A stretch of 64,000 nt of DNA from Siccirubricoccus phaeus (GCF_008360935.1 NZ_SRXO01000015.1:84616-148615), one strand, 5' to 3'; counted from the stretch's first letter, positions 18,786-27,850 are shown. The notes: generated from the sequence alone by a model not told the origin. A program made the numbers and translations.

Positions 18786-19670
18786 TCAGCGCAGGATCGT
18801 CCAGTCGGCCTCGGCCAATTGGCGAATCAGCCTGGTGAGATCGGACACCAGCCGCGCCATGCCGGGCAGCCGCTCGATCCGCAGCTCATCCATATAGAGC
18901 GGCCGCGCCACCTCGATCTGCAGCGCATGCACCCGTTCGCGCGGCCGGCCGTAATGCCGGGTGACATAGCCGCCGGCATAGGGGTCGTTGCGGCGGACCC
19001 GGTAGCCCATCTGCAGCAGCGCCTCCTCCGCCAGCCTGGTAGCGCGCGGGGCGCAGGCCGTGCCATGCGCGTCGCCCAGCACGAAATCGGGCGGGCTGGC
19101 GGCCTGGGCCGGGTGGGTCGGCATGGAATGGCAGTCGATCAGCAGGCAGTAGCCGAATTCCGCGCGGGTCTCGGCGATCAGCGCCGCCAGCGCCGCGTGA
19201 TAGGGCTGCCAGTAGCGGCGGATGCGGTCCTCCGCCTCGGCGAAGGTCAGCTTGTGGCGATAGACCGGCTCCCCCGTCGCCACCACCCGGGCGATGGTGC
19301 CGAGCCCGGCGCCGACCCGGGGGCTCGCAGTGTTCACCCAGGCCGGCAGCGGCCCGTCGAACATATTGGGGTCCAGCTCCCAGGGCTCGCGGTTCACGTC
19401 GCAGAAGACACGGGGAAAGGTGGCGGCCAGCAGCGGCGCGCCGGAGTCCGGGGCGGCGGCGAAGAGCTCATCGACGAAGCCGTCCTCGCTTTTCCGCAGC
19501 GCCACCGGGTCCAGCCTGGCGGCGGCGACGAATTCCGGCGGGTAGAGCCGGCCGGAATGCGGCGAGGCGAAGACCAGCGGCACGGTCTGCCGCGCCGGCC
19601 TGGTCAGCAGATAGGGTGGCGGGTCGGCGACCGCGGCCAGGGTGGGGGCAAAGTCGGGGGGCAGGTCCAT
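18786..19670 (-). CDS. N-formylglutamate amidohydrolase family protein
   Basis: 294-aa enzyme of the HutG/FGase family. The N-terminal VFASPHSGRLYP and central LLIDCHSMP carry the zinc-binding His residues typical of the family, and there is a DVNREPWELDPNMF block. The family hydrolyses N-formylglutamate in histidine degradation, but hut genes are absent here, so the role is uncertain. I place the start at 19670 (MDLPPDFAP); a start 13 codons upstream is possible. It converges on the sRNA terminator. Confidence 0.88.
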   Translation of the reverse strand: MDLPPDFAPTLAAVADPPPYLLTRPARQTVPLVFASPHSGRLYPPEFVAAARLDPVALRKSEDGFVDELFAAAPDSGAPLLAATFPRVFCDVNREPWELDPNMFDGPLPAWVNTASPRVGAGLGTIARVVATGEPVYRHKLTFAEAEDRIRRYWQPYHAALAALIAETRAEFGYCLLIDCHSMPTHPAQAASPPDFVLGDAHGTACAPRATRLAEEALLQMGYRVRRNDPYAGGYVTRHYGRPRERVHALQIEVARPLYMDELRIERLPGMARLVSDLTRLIRQLAEADWTILR

Positions 19671-19784
19671 AGGCCATGCGATGAAGCCACAGCTCCGAGC
19701 CGCTGTCATCCATGGTGACGCACGGTGGCGGCTCCGGGCTTGCTCCCGTCGCCGTCCCAGGCTACACAGCCGGCCCCGGGCGAT

Positions 19785-19859
19785 GGGCGCATAGCTCAGC
19801 GGGAGAGCACCACCTTGACACGGTGGGGGTCACAGGTTCAATCCCTGTTGCGCCCACCA
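19785..19859 (+). tRNA. tRNA-Val (GAC)
   Basis: Complete cloverleaf. The acceptor stem GGGCGCA pairs with TGCGCCC, followed by A and an encoded CCA. The D arm is GCTCAGCGGGAGAGC, the anticodon arm CCACC-TTGACAC-GGTGG with anticodon GAC, and the T arm has GGTTCAATCCC. Translations of this segment give the false peptides commonly seen over tRNA genes. Confidence 0.97.
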
Positions 19860-20106
19860 TCGCCCCCGGTTCCCCTTGTTTTTCAGCGCGTTGGATGGCT
19901 TCGGCGGCCGGTTGCATAGCGGCGGTCGGCATTCGGTTGTGCGGCTGCTGCGGCGGGTGGCGGCGCCGTCTGCGGATTGCGGCGGCTGTCGTGGATGGGC
20001 AGCGGCGGGCGCCGGGCTGCCGAGGGCGCAGCGTGCGGCCGGCGCAGCCCTGAAGCCCGCACCGCTGTCTGGCGGCCAGCGCCCCGACCAAGCCTGCGCT
20101 GCGCGT
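19860..20106. other. Gene-free stretch after tRNA-Val
   Basis: GC-rich region continuing into the family C repeat and then the thiolase stop. A short T-run (CCTTGTTTTTC) about 15 bases after the tRNA could help terminate it, but no strong stem precedes it. No gene visible. Confidence 0.4.
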
Positions 20107-20206
20107 TGTCCTGCCGCGGCTTTGCCGCGGCAGGCTGTGCGAAGCGCCGATCACTCGGCGCCTCCCGGGCCCCCACGACGGCGCGCAGCGACGTCGTGGG
20201 GGAATG
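20107..20206. repeat. Intergenic repeat family C, copy 1
   Basis: About 100 bp starting with the palindrome CTGCCGCGGC-TTT-GCCGCGGCAG, then GGCTGTGCGAAGC, and ending in a second inverted pair CCCCCACGACG ... CGTCGTGGGGG. It ends at the stop codon of the minus-strand thiolase gene. Copies 2 and 3 have the same position relative to their genes. Confidence 0.8.
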
Positions 20207-20208
20207 GG

Positions 20209-21360
20209 TCAGGGCCGCTCGTTGGAGAAGACGACGGTGCCGGAGGCGCTGAACATGCCGCCGACGCCATGGCAGACGCTGATCTTCGCCCCCGGCACCT
20301 GCGCGGGCGCGGTGCCGCGCATCTGCCGCACGCTCTCCTGCAAGGCGAACATGCCGTACATGCCGGTATGGGTGTAGGACAGCCCGCCGCCATTGGTGTT
20401 GAGCGGCAGCTTGCCGCCCGGGCGGGTATGGCCCTCGCGGATGAAGTCCTTTGCCTCGCCGCGCCTGACGAAGCCGAGGTCCTCCAGCCCGTACATCGGC
20501 AGGTGGGCGAAGGCGTCGTAGATCATCAGGTGATCCACATCCTTGCGGTCGATGCCCGCGGCTTCAATGGCAGTCGGGCCTGCCACCCGGAAGGCGGAGG
20601 ACGACGTGAAATCCTTCATCTGCGAGACCATGGTGGTCTCCACCGATTCGCCGGTGCCGAGGATGTAGACGGGCTTGGTCGGGAAATCCTTCGCCCGGTC
20701 GCTCTTCGTCAGGATCAGCGCGCCGCCGCCATCCGTCACCAGGCAGCATTGCAGGATGCGGAAGGGGTAGGCGATCATCCGGCTGTTCAGCACGTCATCG
20801 ACCGTGATGGGGTCGCGGAACATGGCGCGCGGATTCTTCCCCGCCCATTCGCGGGTGACGACGGAGACCATCGCCAGGTCCTCATGCGTCACGCCATAGG
20901 TCTTCATGTAGCGCAGCACGGGGATGGGGAAGAGCGTCGGCGGGCCGAAGGGGCCGAAGGGCGCCTCGAATTGCCCGTTCAGGCTTTCCGGCTCCGGCGG
21001 CCGCGGCGTGGCGTTGATGCGCGACTTGCCACTTTCCCCATGGGTGATGAGGATGGTGTTGGCATAGCCGGCATGGATGGCCGCCGCCGCGTGGCGGACA
21101 TGCAGCATGAAGGAACAGCCGCCGACGCCGGTGCCATCCACCCATTTCGGCGTGATGCCGAGGTAATGCGCGATCTGCTGCGGCATCATCGGGCCGACGC
21201 AGGCGACGCCGTCGATATCGGCGGGCTTGAGGCCGGTCTCCGCCATGGCGTTCAGCGCCGCATCGGCATGCAGCATGATCTGGGACATCTCTGGCACCGC
21301 GCCGATCCGGGTGGATTCGGCGGCGCCGACGATGGCGATCTCTCCGCGGCTGAGCATCAC
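20209..21360 (-). CDS. Thiolase family protein (SCP-x type)
   Basis: 383-aa protein of the non-decarboxylating thiolase superfamily, SCP2/lipid-transfer branch. It keeps a Cys at the nucleophile position (Cys81 in GVGGCSFML), a His at 331 in NTNGGGLSYTHTG and the C-terminal Cys (Cys363 in VCHGVGG), so thiolysis is possible. The HDCF-type His is Tyr (IYDAF). It overlaps the DUF35 gene upstream by four bases; such pairs act as complexes. The reaction would be thiolytic cleavage or condensation of a beta-ketoacyl-CoA, substrate unknown. Confidence 0.85.
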   Translation of the reverse strand: MMLSRGEIAIVGAAESTRIGAVPEMSQIMLHADAALNAMAETGLKPADIDGVACVGPMMPQQIAHYLGITPKWVDGTGVGGCSFMLHVRHAAAAIHAGYANTILITHGESGKSRINATPRPPEPESLNGQFEAPFGPFGPPTLFPIPVLRYMKTYGVTHEDLAMVSVVTREWAGKNPRAMFRDPITVDDVLNSRMIAYPFRILQCCLVTDGGGALILTKSDRAKDFPTKPVYILGTGESVETTMVSQMKDFTSSSAFRVAGPTAIEAAGIDRKDVDHLMIYDAFAHLPMYGLEDLGFVRRGEAKDFIREGHTRPGGKLPLNTNGGGLSYTHTGMYGMFALQESVRQMRGTAPAQVPGAKISVCHGVGGMFSASGTVVFSNERP

Positions 21361-21773
21361 TTGCCCTCCTTCACGGGGCGGAAGAAGGGCAGGCTGATCT
21401 CCTCATCCATCGCCTCGAACACCACTTCCAAGGGCATGTCGAGCACCAGCGCTTCCGGCGTCTGCTCGCATTCCACGATATTGGTCATCAGGCGCGGACC
21501 TTCCTCCAGCTCCACCACCGCGATGGCGTAGGGCGGGGTGAAGCCCGGCACGGGCCGGTGGTGGATGACGTAGCTGTGCAGCGTGGCGCGGCCGGAGGCC
21601 TGGAAGATCTCCACATTGCGCGTGCCGGTATAGGGGCTGAACGGGCGCGGCGGGAAATAGGCCTTGCCCGTATCGCCGCAGCGCTGGAGGAGCAGCTTGC
21701 CCTCCTTCGCGCCGTCCCAGAAATGCTTGGTCTCCGGCGTGGGTTTCGGCTTGGGCCGGCCTGGCGCGATCAT
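21357..21773 (-). CDS. DUF35 / OB-fold acyl-CoA-associated protein
   Basis: 138-aa small partner of the adjacent thiolase. Normal DUF35 proteins have an N-terminal rubredoxin-like zinc ribbon (two CxxC knuckles) followed by an OB fold. Here the ribbon is degenerate: only the first Cys remains (LQRCGDTGKAYFPP) and the second knuckle is SPYTG. The OB-fold part (YVIHHRPVPGFTPPYAIAVV) is intact. It is first gene of a two-gene operon with the thiolase. Confidence 0.85.
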   Translation of the reverse strand: MIAPGRPKPKPTPETKHFWDGAKEGKLLLQRCGDTGKAYFPPRPFSPYTGTRNVEIFQASGRATLHSYVIHHRPVPGFTPPYAIAVVELEEGPRLMTNIVECEQTPEALVLDMPLEVVFEAMDEEISLPFFRPVKEGK

Positions 21774-21871
21774 CCGCGTTCTCCTCCTCGGGTCTCGGGA
21801 CCGCGGAGACTGTCACGGATGAGCGCGCGGGCCAATCGGCCGTTGCGCCGGATGTCGTCGCTGGCGCTGCC

Positions 21872-21969
21872 CGTTGCCCTGCCGCGGCTTTGCCGCGGCA
21901 GGCTGTGCGAAGCATCGACCGAACGGGGATCGGGGTCCCCGCGACGCCGCGAAGCGGTGTCGTGGGGAA
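21872..21969. repeat. Intergenic repeat family C, copy 2
   Basis: Same structure as the copy at 20107: CTGCCGCGGCTTTGCCGCGG palindrome, GGCTGTGCGAAGC, then CCCCGCGACGCC ... GGTGTCGTGGGG. It ends directly at the stop codon of the minus-strand metallo-hydrolase gene. Confidence 0.8.
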
Positions 21970-21970
21970 A

Positions 21971-22846
21971 TCACATGGCGGGATACCAGCCGTCATGGAT
22001 CAGGGTGTAGCCGCCCGGGCGCTTCGCCAGGTGCAGCAGGCCGGGGAAATGCATATGCATGCCCGCCACCGCCAGCCCATCCGTCGCCACCATGTCGAAA
22101 ATGCGGGCGCGGGTCGCCACGGCCTGCACCGGATCCACATCGAAGGCCATGGTGACCTCGGGGTGCTGGATCTGGATTTCCGGCAGATGGATGATGTCGC
22201 CCCAGATGAAAAGCTGCTGGTTGCCGGAGGCGATGACATAGCCCGTATGCCCCGGCGTATGGCCCGGCAGCGGCATGGCGGTGACGCCGGGAAAGACCTC
22301 GCCGCCGGTGAAGGTGCGGGTGCGGCCGGCATAGGGCGCCACCTGGTCGCGCGAGGCCTGGAAATTCCGCTGCCGCCCCACCTCATCCGCCTTGGCCATC
22401 TGCACGTCGTCGTGCCAATGCGCCAGCTCCTGCGCATGCATCACCAGCTCGGCATTCGGGAAGAGACGCTTGCCGTCCTTGCTGAGGCCGTTGGAGTGGT
22501 CCGGGTGCATATGCGTCAGCAGCACCGTGTCGATCTCTTCCGGCGCCACGCCGGCGGCGGCGAGGTTGGCGAAGAGCTTGCCGCCGGTGGGCGACATCGC
22601 CGTGCCACATCCCGTGTCCACCAGCGCCGCGCGGTCCCCGCTGCGGATGAGGAAGGTGTTCACCGCGGTGCGCCGCGGCACCGGCCGATGCGCCTCCTGC
22701 AGGATGCGCACCGCCTCCTCCGGCGCGATGTTCTGGATGACGGCCATGGAACCGTCGAGGAAGCCGTCGCTGACGCTGGTGACGGTGATGTCGCCGACCT
22801 TGCGGTGATGGATCGCCGGCACCTGGGTTTCGGGATGCTTGGCCAC
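21971..22846 (-). CDS. Metallo-beta-lactamase-fold hydrolase
   Basis: 291-aa enzyme with the dinuclear metal motif HMHPDH at residues 112-117, a further metal His in PLPGHTPGHTGY and an Asp ligand in FIWGDIIH. The first 20 residues are not a strong signal peptide, so it is probably cytoplasmic. The branch resembles lactonase or quorum-quenching-like hydrolases, but the substrate is not determinable. It is followed on the minus strand by a family C repeat. Confidence 0.88.
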   Translation of the reverse strand: MAKHPETQVPAIHHRKVGDITVTSVSDGFLDGSMAVIQNIAPEEAVRILQEAHRPVPRRTAVNTFLIRSGDRAALVDTGCGTAMSPTGGKLFANLAAAGVAPEEIDTVLLTHMHPDHSNGLSKDGKRLFPNAELVMHAQELAHWHDDVQMAKADEVGRQRNFQASRDQVAPYAGRTRTFTGGEVFPGVTAMPLPGHTPGHTGYVIASGNQQLFIWGDIIHLPEIQIQHPEVTMAFDVDPVQAVATRARIFDMVATDGLAVAGMHMHFPGLLHLAKRPGGYTLIHDGWYPAM

Positions 22847-22967
22847 GGAGCTATATCCTCCCTATGCGATGCGGCGGAGAGTATGGCAGGCCCCGCGCCG
22901 CGGCCAGGGGGTGTGCCGGGCCGCCGCCGGCAAGGGCCAGCCCCAAGGCCCGCCCCGCCGCGGCCGG

Positions 22968-25325
22968 CTATCCCTGCGCCGCCTGGATCGCCCGCCACAC
23001 CCGCTCCGGCGTCGCCGGCATCTCGATATCCCGCACCCCGAGCGGGTGCAGCGCATCCACCACCGCGCTCAGCAGCGCCGGCAGGGCGCCGACCGTCCCG
23101 GCCTCCCCTGCCCCTTTCACGCCGAGCGGGTTGGTGGCCGTGGGCACCGGGTTGCTGATGACCTCCATGGCGCAGAGGTCATCCGCCCGCGGCATCGGGT
23201 AGTCCTGGAAGCTCGCCGTCAGGATCTGGCCGTCCGGATCGTAGCGGATCGCCTCGCCGAAGACCTGGCCGAAGCCCTGGGCGATGCCGCCATGGATCTG
23301 CCCCTTCACCAGCAGCGGGTTGATCACCGTGCCGACATCGTCCGCCACCACGTAGCGCAGCAGCGTGGTCTCGCCCGTTTCCGGGTCCACCTCCACCTCG
23401 CAGACATGGCAGCCATTGGGGAAGGTGGCGTCGCCCGGGCGGGTGACGAGGGTGGCGGCGAGGCCGAGTTCCTCGCCCATCGGCAGGGCGCCCGGCACGT
23501 AGCTCTGCTTCGCCAGCGCCTCGATGCCGAGGCCGCGGTCGGTGCCGGCGACGCGGAAGACGCCCCCCTGCTCTGCCGAGGCGTCGAATTCGATGTCCAC
23601 CTCATCCGCTTCCAGCAGATGCGCGGCGATGCGCTTGCCGCGCTCGACGATCTTCGCCGCCGCGCCCACCAGCGCGCCGCCGGCCGCCATCATGGAGCGG
23701 GAGCCGATGGTGCCGCGGCCATGGGTGACGAGGTCGGTATCGCCGCAGACCACGCGCAGCCGCTCCGGCGGAATGCCGAGCTTCTCCGCAGCGATCTGGC
23801 GGAACACCGTCTCATGCCCCTGGCCGTGGTTGTGGCTGCCCATCAGCAGGGTGGCGCTGCCGCCGGAATCGAAGCGGATCTCGGCCGCCTCCTCCATCGG
23901 TCCGCGATGCGGCCCGCCGGCGCTTTCGACGGCGTTGGCGAGGCCGATGCCGCGCAGCCTGCCGCGCGAAGCCGCTTCCGCCCGCCGCGCCGGAAAGCCG
24001 GCCCAGTCGGCGGCTTCCAGCGCCAGCGCCTGGTTCTTCGGGAAATCGCCGCTGTCGTAGGTGTAGTCGAGGCCAGTGCGGAAGGGCATGGCCTCGGGCG
24101 GGATCATGTTGCGGCGGCGCAGCTCGACGCGGTCGATGCCCATGGAATCGGCCGCCAGGTCGATGCAGCGCTCGATGGCGAAGATCGCCTCCGGCCTGCC
24201 GGCGCCGCGATAGGGCGCGGTGGGCTGGGTATGGGTGAAGATGCCGCGCACCTCGGTGCAGATGGCAGGCGTGCGATAGACGCCCGCCAGCCCGCCGACA
24301 TTGTTGGTGGAGGAGACCGGCCCCTGCCAGGCGAGATAGGCGCCGAGATTGCACAGCGTGCTGACGCGGAAGGCGAGGAACCGTCCTTCCGCATCCAGCG
24401 CCAGCTCGGCGGTGGAGACATTGTCCCGCGCATGGCTGTCGCTCAGGAAGCTTTCGGTGCGCGTCGCCGTCCAGCGCACCGGCCGGCCGAGCAGCTTCGC
24501 CGCATGCAGGCAGAGGACGTATTCCTGGAAAGGACTCTCCTTCATGCCGAAGCCGCCGCCGACATCGGGGGAGATGATGCGCAGCCGGTTGCTCGGGACG
24601 CCGAGGGCGAATTCGGCGATCTCGTTCCGCATCACATGCGGAAGCTGCGTGCCGGTGACGAGGGTGTAGCGCTCCTCGATCGGGTCGTAGGTCGCCAGCG
24701 CGTTGCGCGGCTCCATGGGGTTGGCGGAAACCCGGGTGATGCGGAATTCGTGGCGCACCACATGCGCGGCGCGGGCGAAGCCGGCCTCCACCGCGGCGGT
24801 ATCGCCGAGGCGGAAGAGGAAGCTCTCATTGTCCGGCGCGAATTCCGGCCAGACCGCCGGCGCGCCCGGCTGCACCGCCGCGGCGATATCCGTCACCGCC
24901 GGCAGCGGTTCGTACGCCACGGCGATCGCCTCCGCCGCATCCAGCGCGGCGGCGCGGCTCTCCGCCACCACGGCGGCGACGGCATCGCCGACATAGCGCA
25001 CCGCATCGCTCGCCAGCATACGCCAGGGGGTCTGGGCGATGGGCCGCCCGTCCCGGCGGTGCCGCGGGGTGACGCAGCGCAGCACGCCAAGCTCGCCGAT
25101 CCCGGCGGCGGTCAGCACCAGCCGCACGCCGGGCATGGCGCGCGCCGCATCGGCCTCCAGCGCCGTGATCCGCGCCGCGGCATGGGGCGAGCGCAGCACC
25201 ACCAGATGCGCCGCGCCGAAGGCCGGATGGTCGTCCACGAAGCGGCCGGCGCCGCGCAGGAAGCGGCCATCCTCCACCCGGCGCATCGGCGTGCCGATCC
25301 TGATGCCGAGCCCCGCTGGCTGCAT
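22968..25325 (-). CDS. Molybdenum hydroxylase large subunit (CoxL/xanthine dehydrogenase family)
   Basis: 785-aa molybdopterin-binding subunit. The N-terminal part has GTPMRRVEDGRFLRGAGRFV, typical of CoxL-like aldehyde or CO dehydrogenase large subunits. The loop near the Mo site is PYRGAGR, as in form-II (aldehyde or aromatic) enzymes rather than the AYxCSFR of true CO dehydrogenase. The catalytic Glu741 sits in GVKGAGEAGT. The usual Fe-S and FAD subunits are not next to it; the neighbours are a metallo-hydrolase and a TauD dioxygenase. It needs Mo cofactor, for which moaA is in this window. Confidence 0.92.
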   Translation of the reverse strand: MQPAGLGIRIGTPMRRVEDGRFLRGAGRFVDDHPAFGAAHLVVLRSPHAAARITALEADAARAMPGVRLVLTAAGIGELGVLRCVTPRHRRDGRPIAQTPWRMLASDAVRYVGDAVAAVVAESRAAALDAAEAIAVAYEPLPAVTDIAAAVQPGAPAVWPEFAPDNESFLFRLGDTAAVEAGFARAAHVVRHEFRITRVSANPMEPRNALATYDPIEERYTLVTGTQLPHVMRNEIAEFALGVPSNRLRIISPDVGGGFGMKESPFQEYVLCLHAAKLLGRPVRWTATRTESFLSDSHARDNVSTAELALDAEGRFLAFRVSTLCNLGAYLAWQGPVSSTNNVGGLAGVYRTPAICTEVRGIFTHTQPTAPYRGAGRPEAIFAIERCIDLAADSMGIDRVELRRRNMIPPEAMPFRTGLDYTYDSGDFPKNQALALEAADWAGFPARRAEAASRGRLRGIGLANAVESAGGPHRGPMEEAAEIRFDSGGSATLLMGSHNHGQGHETVFRQIAAEKLGIPPERLRVVCGDTDLVTHGRGTIGSRSMMAAGGALVGAAAKIVERGKRIAAHLLEADEVDIEFDASAEQGGVFRVAGTDRGLGIEALAKQSYVPGALPMGEELGLAATLVTRPGDATFPNGCHVCEVEVDPETGETTLLRYVVADDVGTVINPLLVKGQIHGGIAQGFGQVFGEAIRYDPDGQILTASFQDYPMPRADDLCAMEVISNPVPTATNPLGVKGAGEAGTVGALPALLSAVVDALHPLGVRDIEMPATPERVWRAIQAAQG

Positions 25326-25406
25326 CCCTCCCCTCCCCCTTGCCGATCAGCCCCTTCCCGCCACCGCCTTGCCGGCGTCGCTGCGGATGCCCCAACCCCG
25401 CCGCCC

Positions 25407-25506
25407 GTCGTCCTGCCGCGGCTTCGCCGCTGCGGGCTGGGCGAGACGCTGCCAGTGCAGCGACCCTGGGGTCCCCGCGGCGTCGCGCAGCGACGTCGTG
25501 GGGAAT
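25407..25506. repeat. Intergenic repeat family C, copy 3
   Basis: Diverged copy: CTGCCGCGGCTTCGCCGCTG, GGCTGGGCGAGACGC, then GGTCCCCGCGGCGTC ... CGACGTCGTGGGG. It ends one base before the TauD gene's stop codon, so all three copies abut the 3' end of a minus-strand gene. Confidence 0.75.
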
Positions 25507-25507
25507 A

Positions 25508-26380
25508 TCAGTAGGGCGTGTCGCCGCACACCGTCACGCGGTGCATGATACGGGTCTCGGCCGGATAGTCGTTGATCGCGAAATGCATGGTGCAGCGATT
25601 GTCCCAGAAGGCCAGCGAGCCGCTGTTCCAGCGGAAGCGGCAGGTGAATTCCGGCCGCGTCGCATGCCGCATCAGGAAGTCGATCAGCGGACGGCTCTCC
25701 GCCTCCGACATGTCCTCGAATTTGTGGAGATGCCCGCCGACGAACAGCGCCTTGCGCCCGGTCTCCGGATGCGTCCGCACCAGCGGATGGGTGGAGGTGG
25801 TCTGCACGTCGCCGGGATCGCGCGTCTTCATCGCCAGGCGGCCGGCGTAGAATTTCTCGCGGCTCTGGCCGTCATGGCCGCTGAGGTTGTTGCCGCGATA
25901 GACGCCCTTCACCTTCTCCAGCATGCGCTGCATGCTGGGCGACAGCGCCTCATAGGCGCGGTAGAGGTTGGTGAAGAGGGTGTCACCGCCGGCAGAGGGG
26001 ATCTCCACGCCGTAGAGGATGGTGCCCATGGCGGGCTTCGGGGCGAAGGCCTGGTCGGAGTGCCACTCGCCGCCGAAATTCACCTTATCCGCCGGCGTTT
26101 TCCGGATCTCCAGCACCTCCGGATATTTCTCCATGCCCTGCATGAAGGGGTGCAGGTGAATCTCCCCCCAGCGCCGGGCGAAGGCGAGCTGGCGGTCCGG
26201 CTCCAGCTTCTGGTCGCGGAAGAAGATCACCAGATTGTCCAGCAGCGCCTGGCGGATCTCGCCCATCACCTCCTCGGGCAGGTCCTGCGCCAGGTCCACC
26301 CCGGCGATCTCGGCGCCGATCGTGCCGGCGATGGGGCTCACCTCCAGATGGCGGTAGGTGCTGTTGCGCAGCTCCGGCAT
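25508..26380 (-). CDS. TauD/TfdA-family Fe(II)/2-oxoglutarate dioxygenase
   Basis: 290-aa enzyme with the facial triad visible: His107 and Asp109 in GGEWHSDQAF, and His280 in RIMHRVTVCGD. The family hydroxylates taurine, alkyl sulfates, phenoxyacetates or carnitine-like substrates with 2-oxoglutarate. A conserved block SDQAFAPKPAMGTILYG shapes the active site. Its substrate is unknown; the surrounding acyl-CoA genes suggest a carboxylate or ether. The start is an ATG 28 bases before a GC-rich gap. Confidence 0.9.
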   Translation of the reverse strand: MPELRNSTYRHLEVSPIAGTIGAEIAGVDLAQDLPEEVMGEIRQALLDNLVIFFRDQKLEPDRQLAFARRWGEIHLHPFMQGMEKYPEVLEIRKTPADKVNFGGEWHSDQAFAPKPAMGTILYGVEIPSAGGDTLFTNLYRAYEALSPSMQRMLEKVKGVYRGNNLSGHDGQSREKFYAGRLAMKTRDPGDVQTTSTHPLVRTHPETGRKALFVGGHLHKFEDMSEAESRPLIDFLMRHATRPEFTCRFRWNSGSLAFWDNRCTMHFAINDYPAETRIMHRVTVCGDTPY

Positions 26381-26683
26381 GGGCTTCTCCCTCTCCGCTT
26401 GGGCGGTCGGGCGACCGCCCGGGGATCATGCGCCGGCCCCGGGGGCCTGGGAAGGGGGCGGCGGCACCGCCCGGCGGGGCGGCGGAGGGGGAAGGCCGGC
26501 AGCCGCAGCGGCCCGCCGCACCGGCGACCCGTATAGTTCGACATCGCTCCGAAATGGCGTGGCCGTGCCGCCAGCGTCCAAGCCCGCGCCTGCGGGCGGC
26601 GGTCCTCGTCGCAGCGTCCGAAGCGCCGATGATCGCGACGCCGCGCGGCGCCAGCAGCGCCGCGGGGGCGGCCCGCATCGCTG

Positions 26684-27850
26684 CTACTCCGCCTTGGCCG
26701 GGCGCGGCGGGCGCTGGCTGAAGCGGCGGCCGAACACCTCCTCGGCGATGCGGTTCTTCAGGATCTCGATGGAGCCGCCGGCGATCATCCAGCCGCGGCA
26801 GCGCCGCATGCAGTACTCCACCAGCGCCTCCTGGCTGAAGCCCATGCCGCCCATCACCTGGATGGCCTCGTTCGCCACCTCGAACCCCGCCTGGTTGCAG
26901 GCGAGCTTGGCGATCGCCGTCTCATAGGCCGAGGGCAGGCCGCGATCCGCATTGCTCGCCGCGCGGTAGAGCAGGAGCTGCGCCGCCTCCAGCTTCAGCG
27001 CCATCTCGGCGAATTTCCACTGGATGCCCTGGAACTCGTTCAGCGTGCGGCCGAACTGCTTGCGCACCGCCACATGCTCCTTCGCCCGCTCATACGCATA
27101 GCGGCCGACGGCGAGCGAGCGCGAGGTGTTGCCGATGCGCTCCGCATTGAAGGCCGCCATCTGCTTCTTGAAGCCGCCGGGGCCGAGCAGGAGGTTCGCC
27201 TTCGGCACGCGGCAATCCTCGAAATACAGCGCGCTCCATTCCTCGCCATTCAGGAAGGTGGAGGGCTGGCCGATGGTGAAGCCCGGCGTGCCGCGCTCGA
27301 TGAGGATGGAGCCGATGCCGTCGATCCCCGGTCCGAAGCGGCAATAGACCAGGTAGAGCGTCGCCTCCGCGCTATGCGTGCCGAACACCTTGGAGCCGTT
27401 GACGACGTAGTGCTCGCCATCGAGGCGCGCGGTGGTGCGGAGGTCGGTGGCGGCGGAGCCCGCCTCGGGCTCGGTCATGCCGAGGGAGATGGCGTTGCGC
27501 CCGGCCAGCAGATCCGGCAGCCAGCGTTCCTTCTGCGCCGGCGTGGCATATTCGGCGAAGGTACGGATGGGGCCGAAATTGCCGGCCTGGATCACGTCGG
27601 CGCTGCGCGGGCAGACCGCCGCCACCTGCTCGATCGCCAGCACCGCGTCCATCAGCGTGCCGCCCTGGCCGCCATCCTTCTCCGGAATGGTGATGCCGAG
27701 CAGCCCCTGCTGCGCCGCGAGCTGCGCGACGTCGAAGGGGAAATGCGGGTCATGCGCCCGGGCCAGCGCATCCTTCGCCAGGTTCGCCTCGGCGAAGCGG
27801 CGCACCGAGTCGGCGAAGATCCGCTGCTCCTCGCTGAGGCTGAATTCCAT
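26684..27850 (-). CDS. Acyl-CoA dehydrogenase family protein
   Basis: 388-aa flavoprotein starting at MEFSLSEEQRIFADSVRRF, the family's standard N-terminus; the frame is open far upstream, but that part is non-coding repeat. The middle domain has SLGMTEPEAGSAATDLRT and the C-terminal domain HVAVRKQFGRTLNEFQGIQW. The catalytic tract is MIAGGSIEILKN instead of YEGT, so the canonical Glu is absent, as in many FadE paralogues. It ends 300 bases before the TauD gene and is divergent from the CMD gene. Confidence 0.9.
   Translation of the reverse strand: MEFSLSEEQRIFADSVRRFAEANLAKDALARAHDPHFPFDVAQLAAQQGLLGITIPEKDGGQGGTLMDAVLAIEQVAAVCPRSADVIQAGNFGPIRTFAEYATPAQKERWLPDLLAGRNAISLGMTEPEAGSAATDLRTTARLDGEHYVVNGSKVFGTHSAEATLYLVYCRFGPGIDGIGSILIERGTPGFTIGQPSTFLNGEEWSALYFEDCRVPKANLLLGPGGFKKQMAAFNAERIGNTSRSLAVGRYAYERAKEHVAVRKQFGRTLNEFQGIQWKFAEMALKLEAAQLLLYRAASNADRGLPSAYETAIAKLACNQAGFEVANEAIQVMGGMGFSQEALVEYCMRRCRGWMIAGGSIEILKNRIAEEVFGRRFSQRPPRPAKAE

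Noticed and set aside
19712..20053. Small plus-strand protein over the tRNA-Val gene
   Set aside because: Contains a typical false peptide produced by translating a tRNA; the tRNA is complete.
22968..25325. True CO dehydrogenase CoxL
   Set aside because: The active-site loop is PYRGAGR, not AYxCSFR, and coxS/coxM are missing.
22839..25514. Plus-strand open frame of about 890 codons
   Set aside because: Antisense to the molybdenum hydroxylase subunit, which has clear family motifs.
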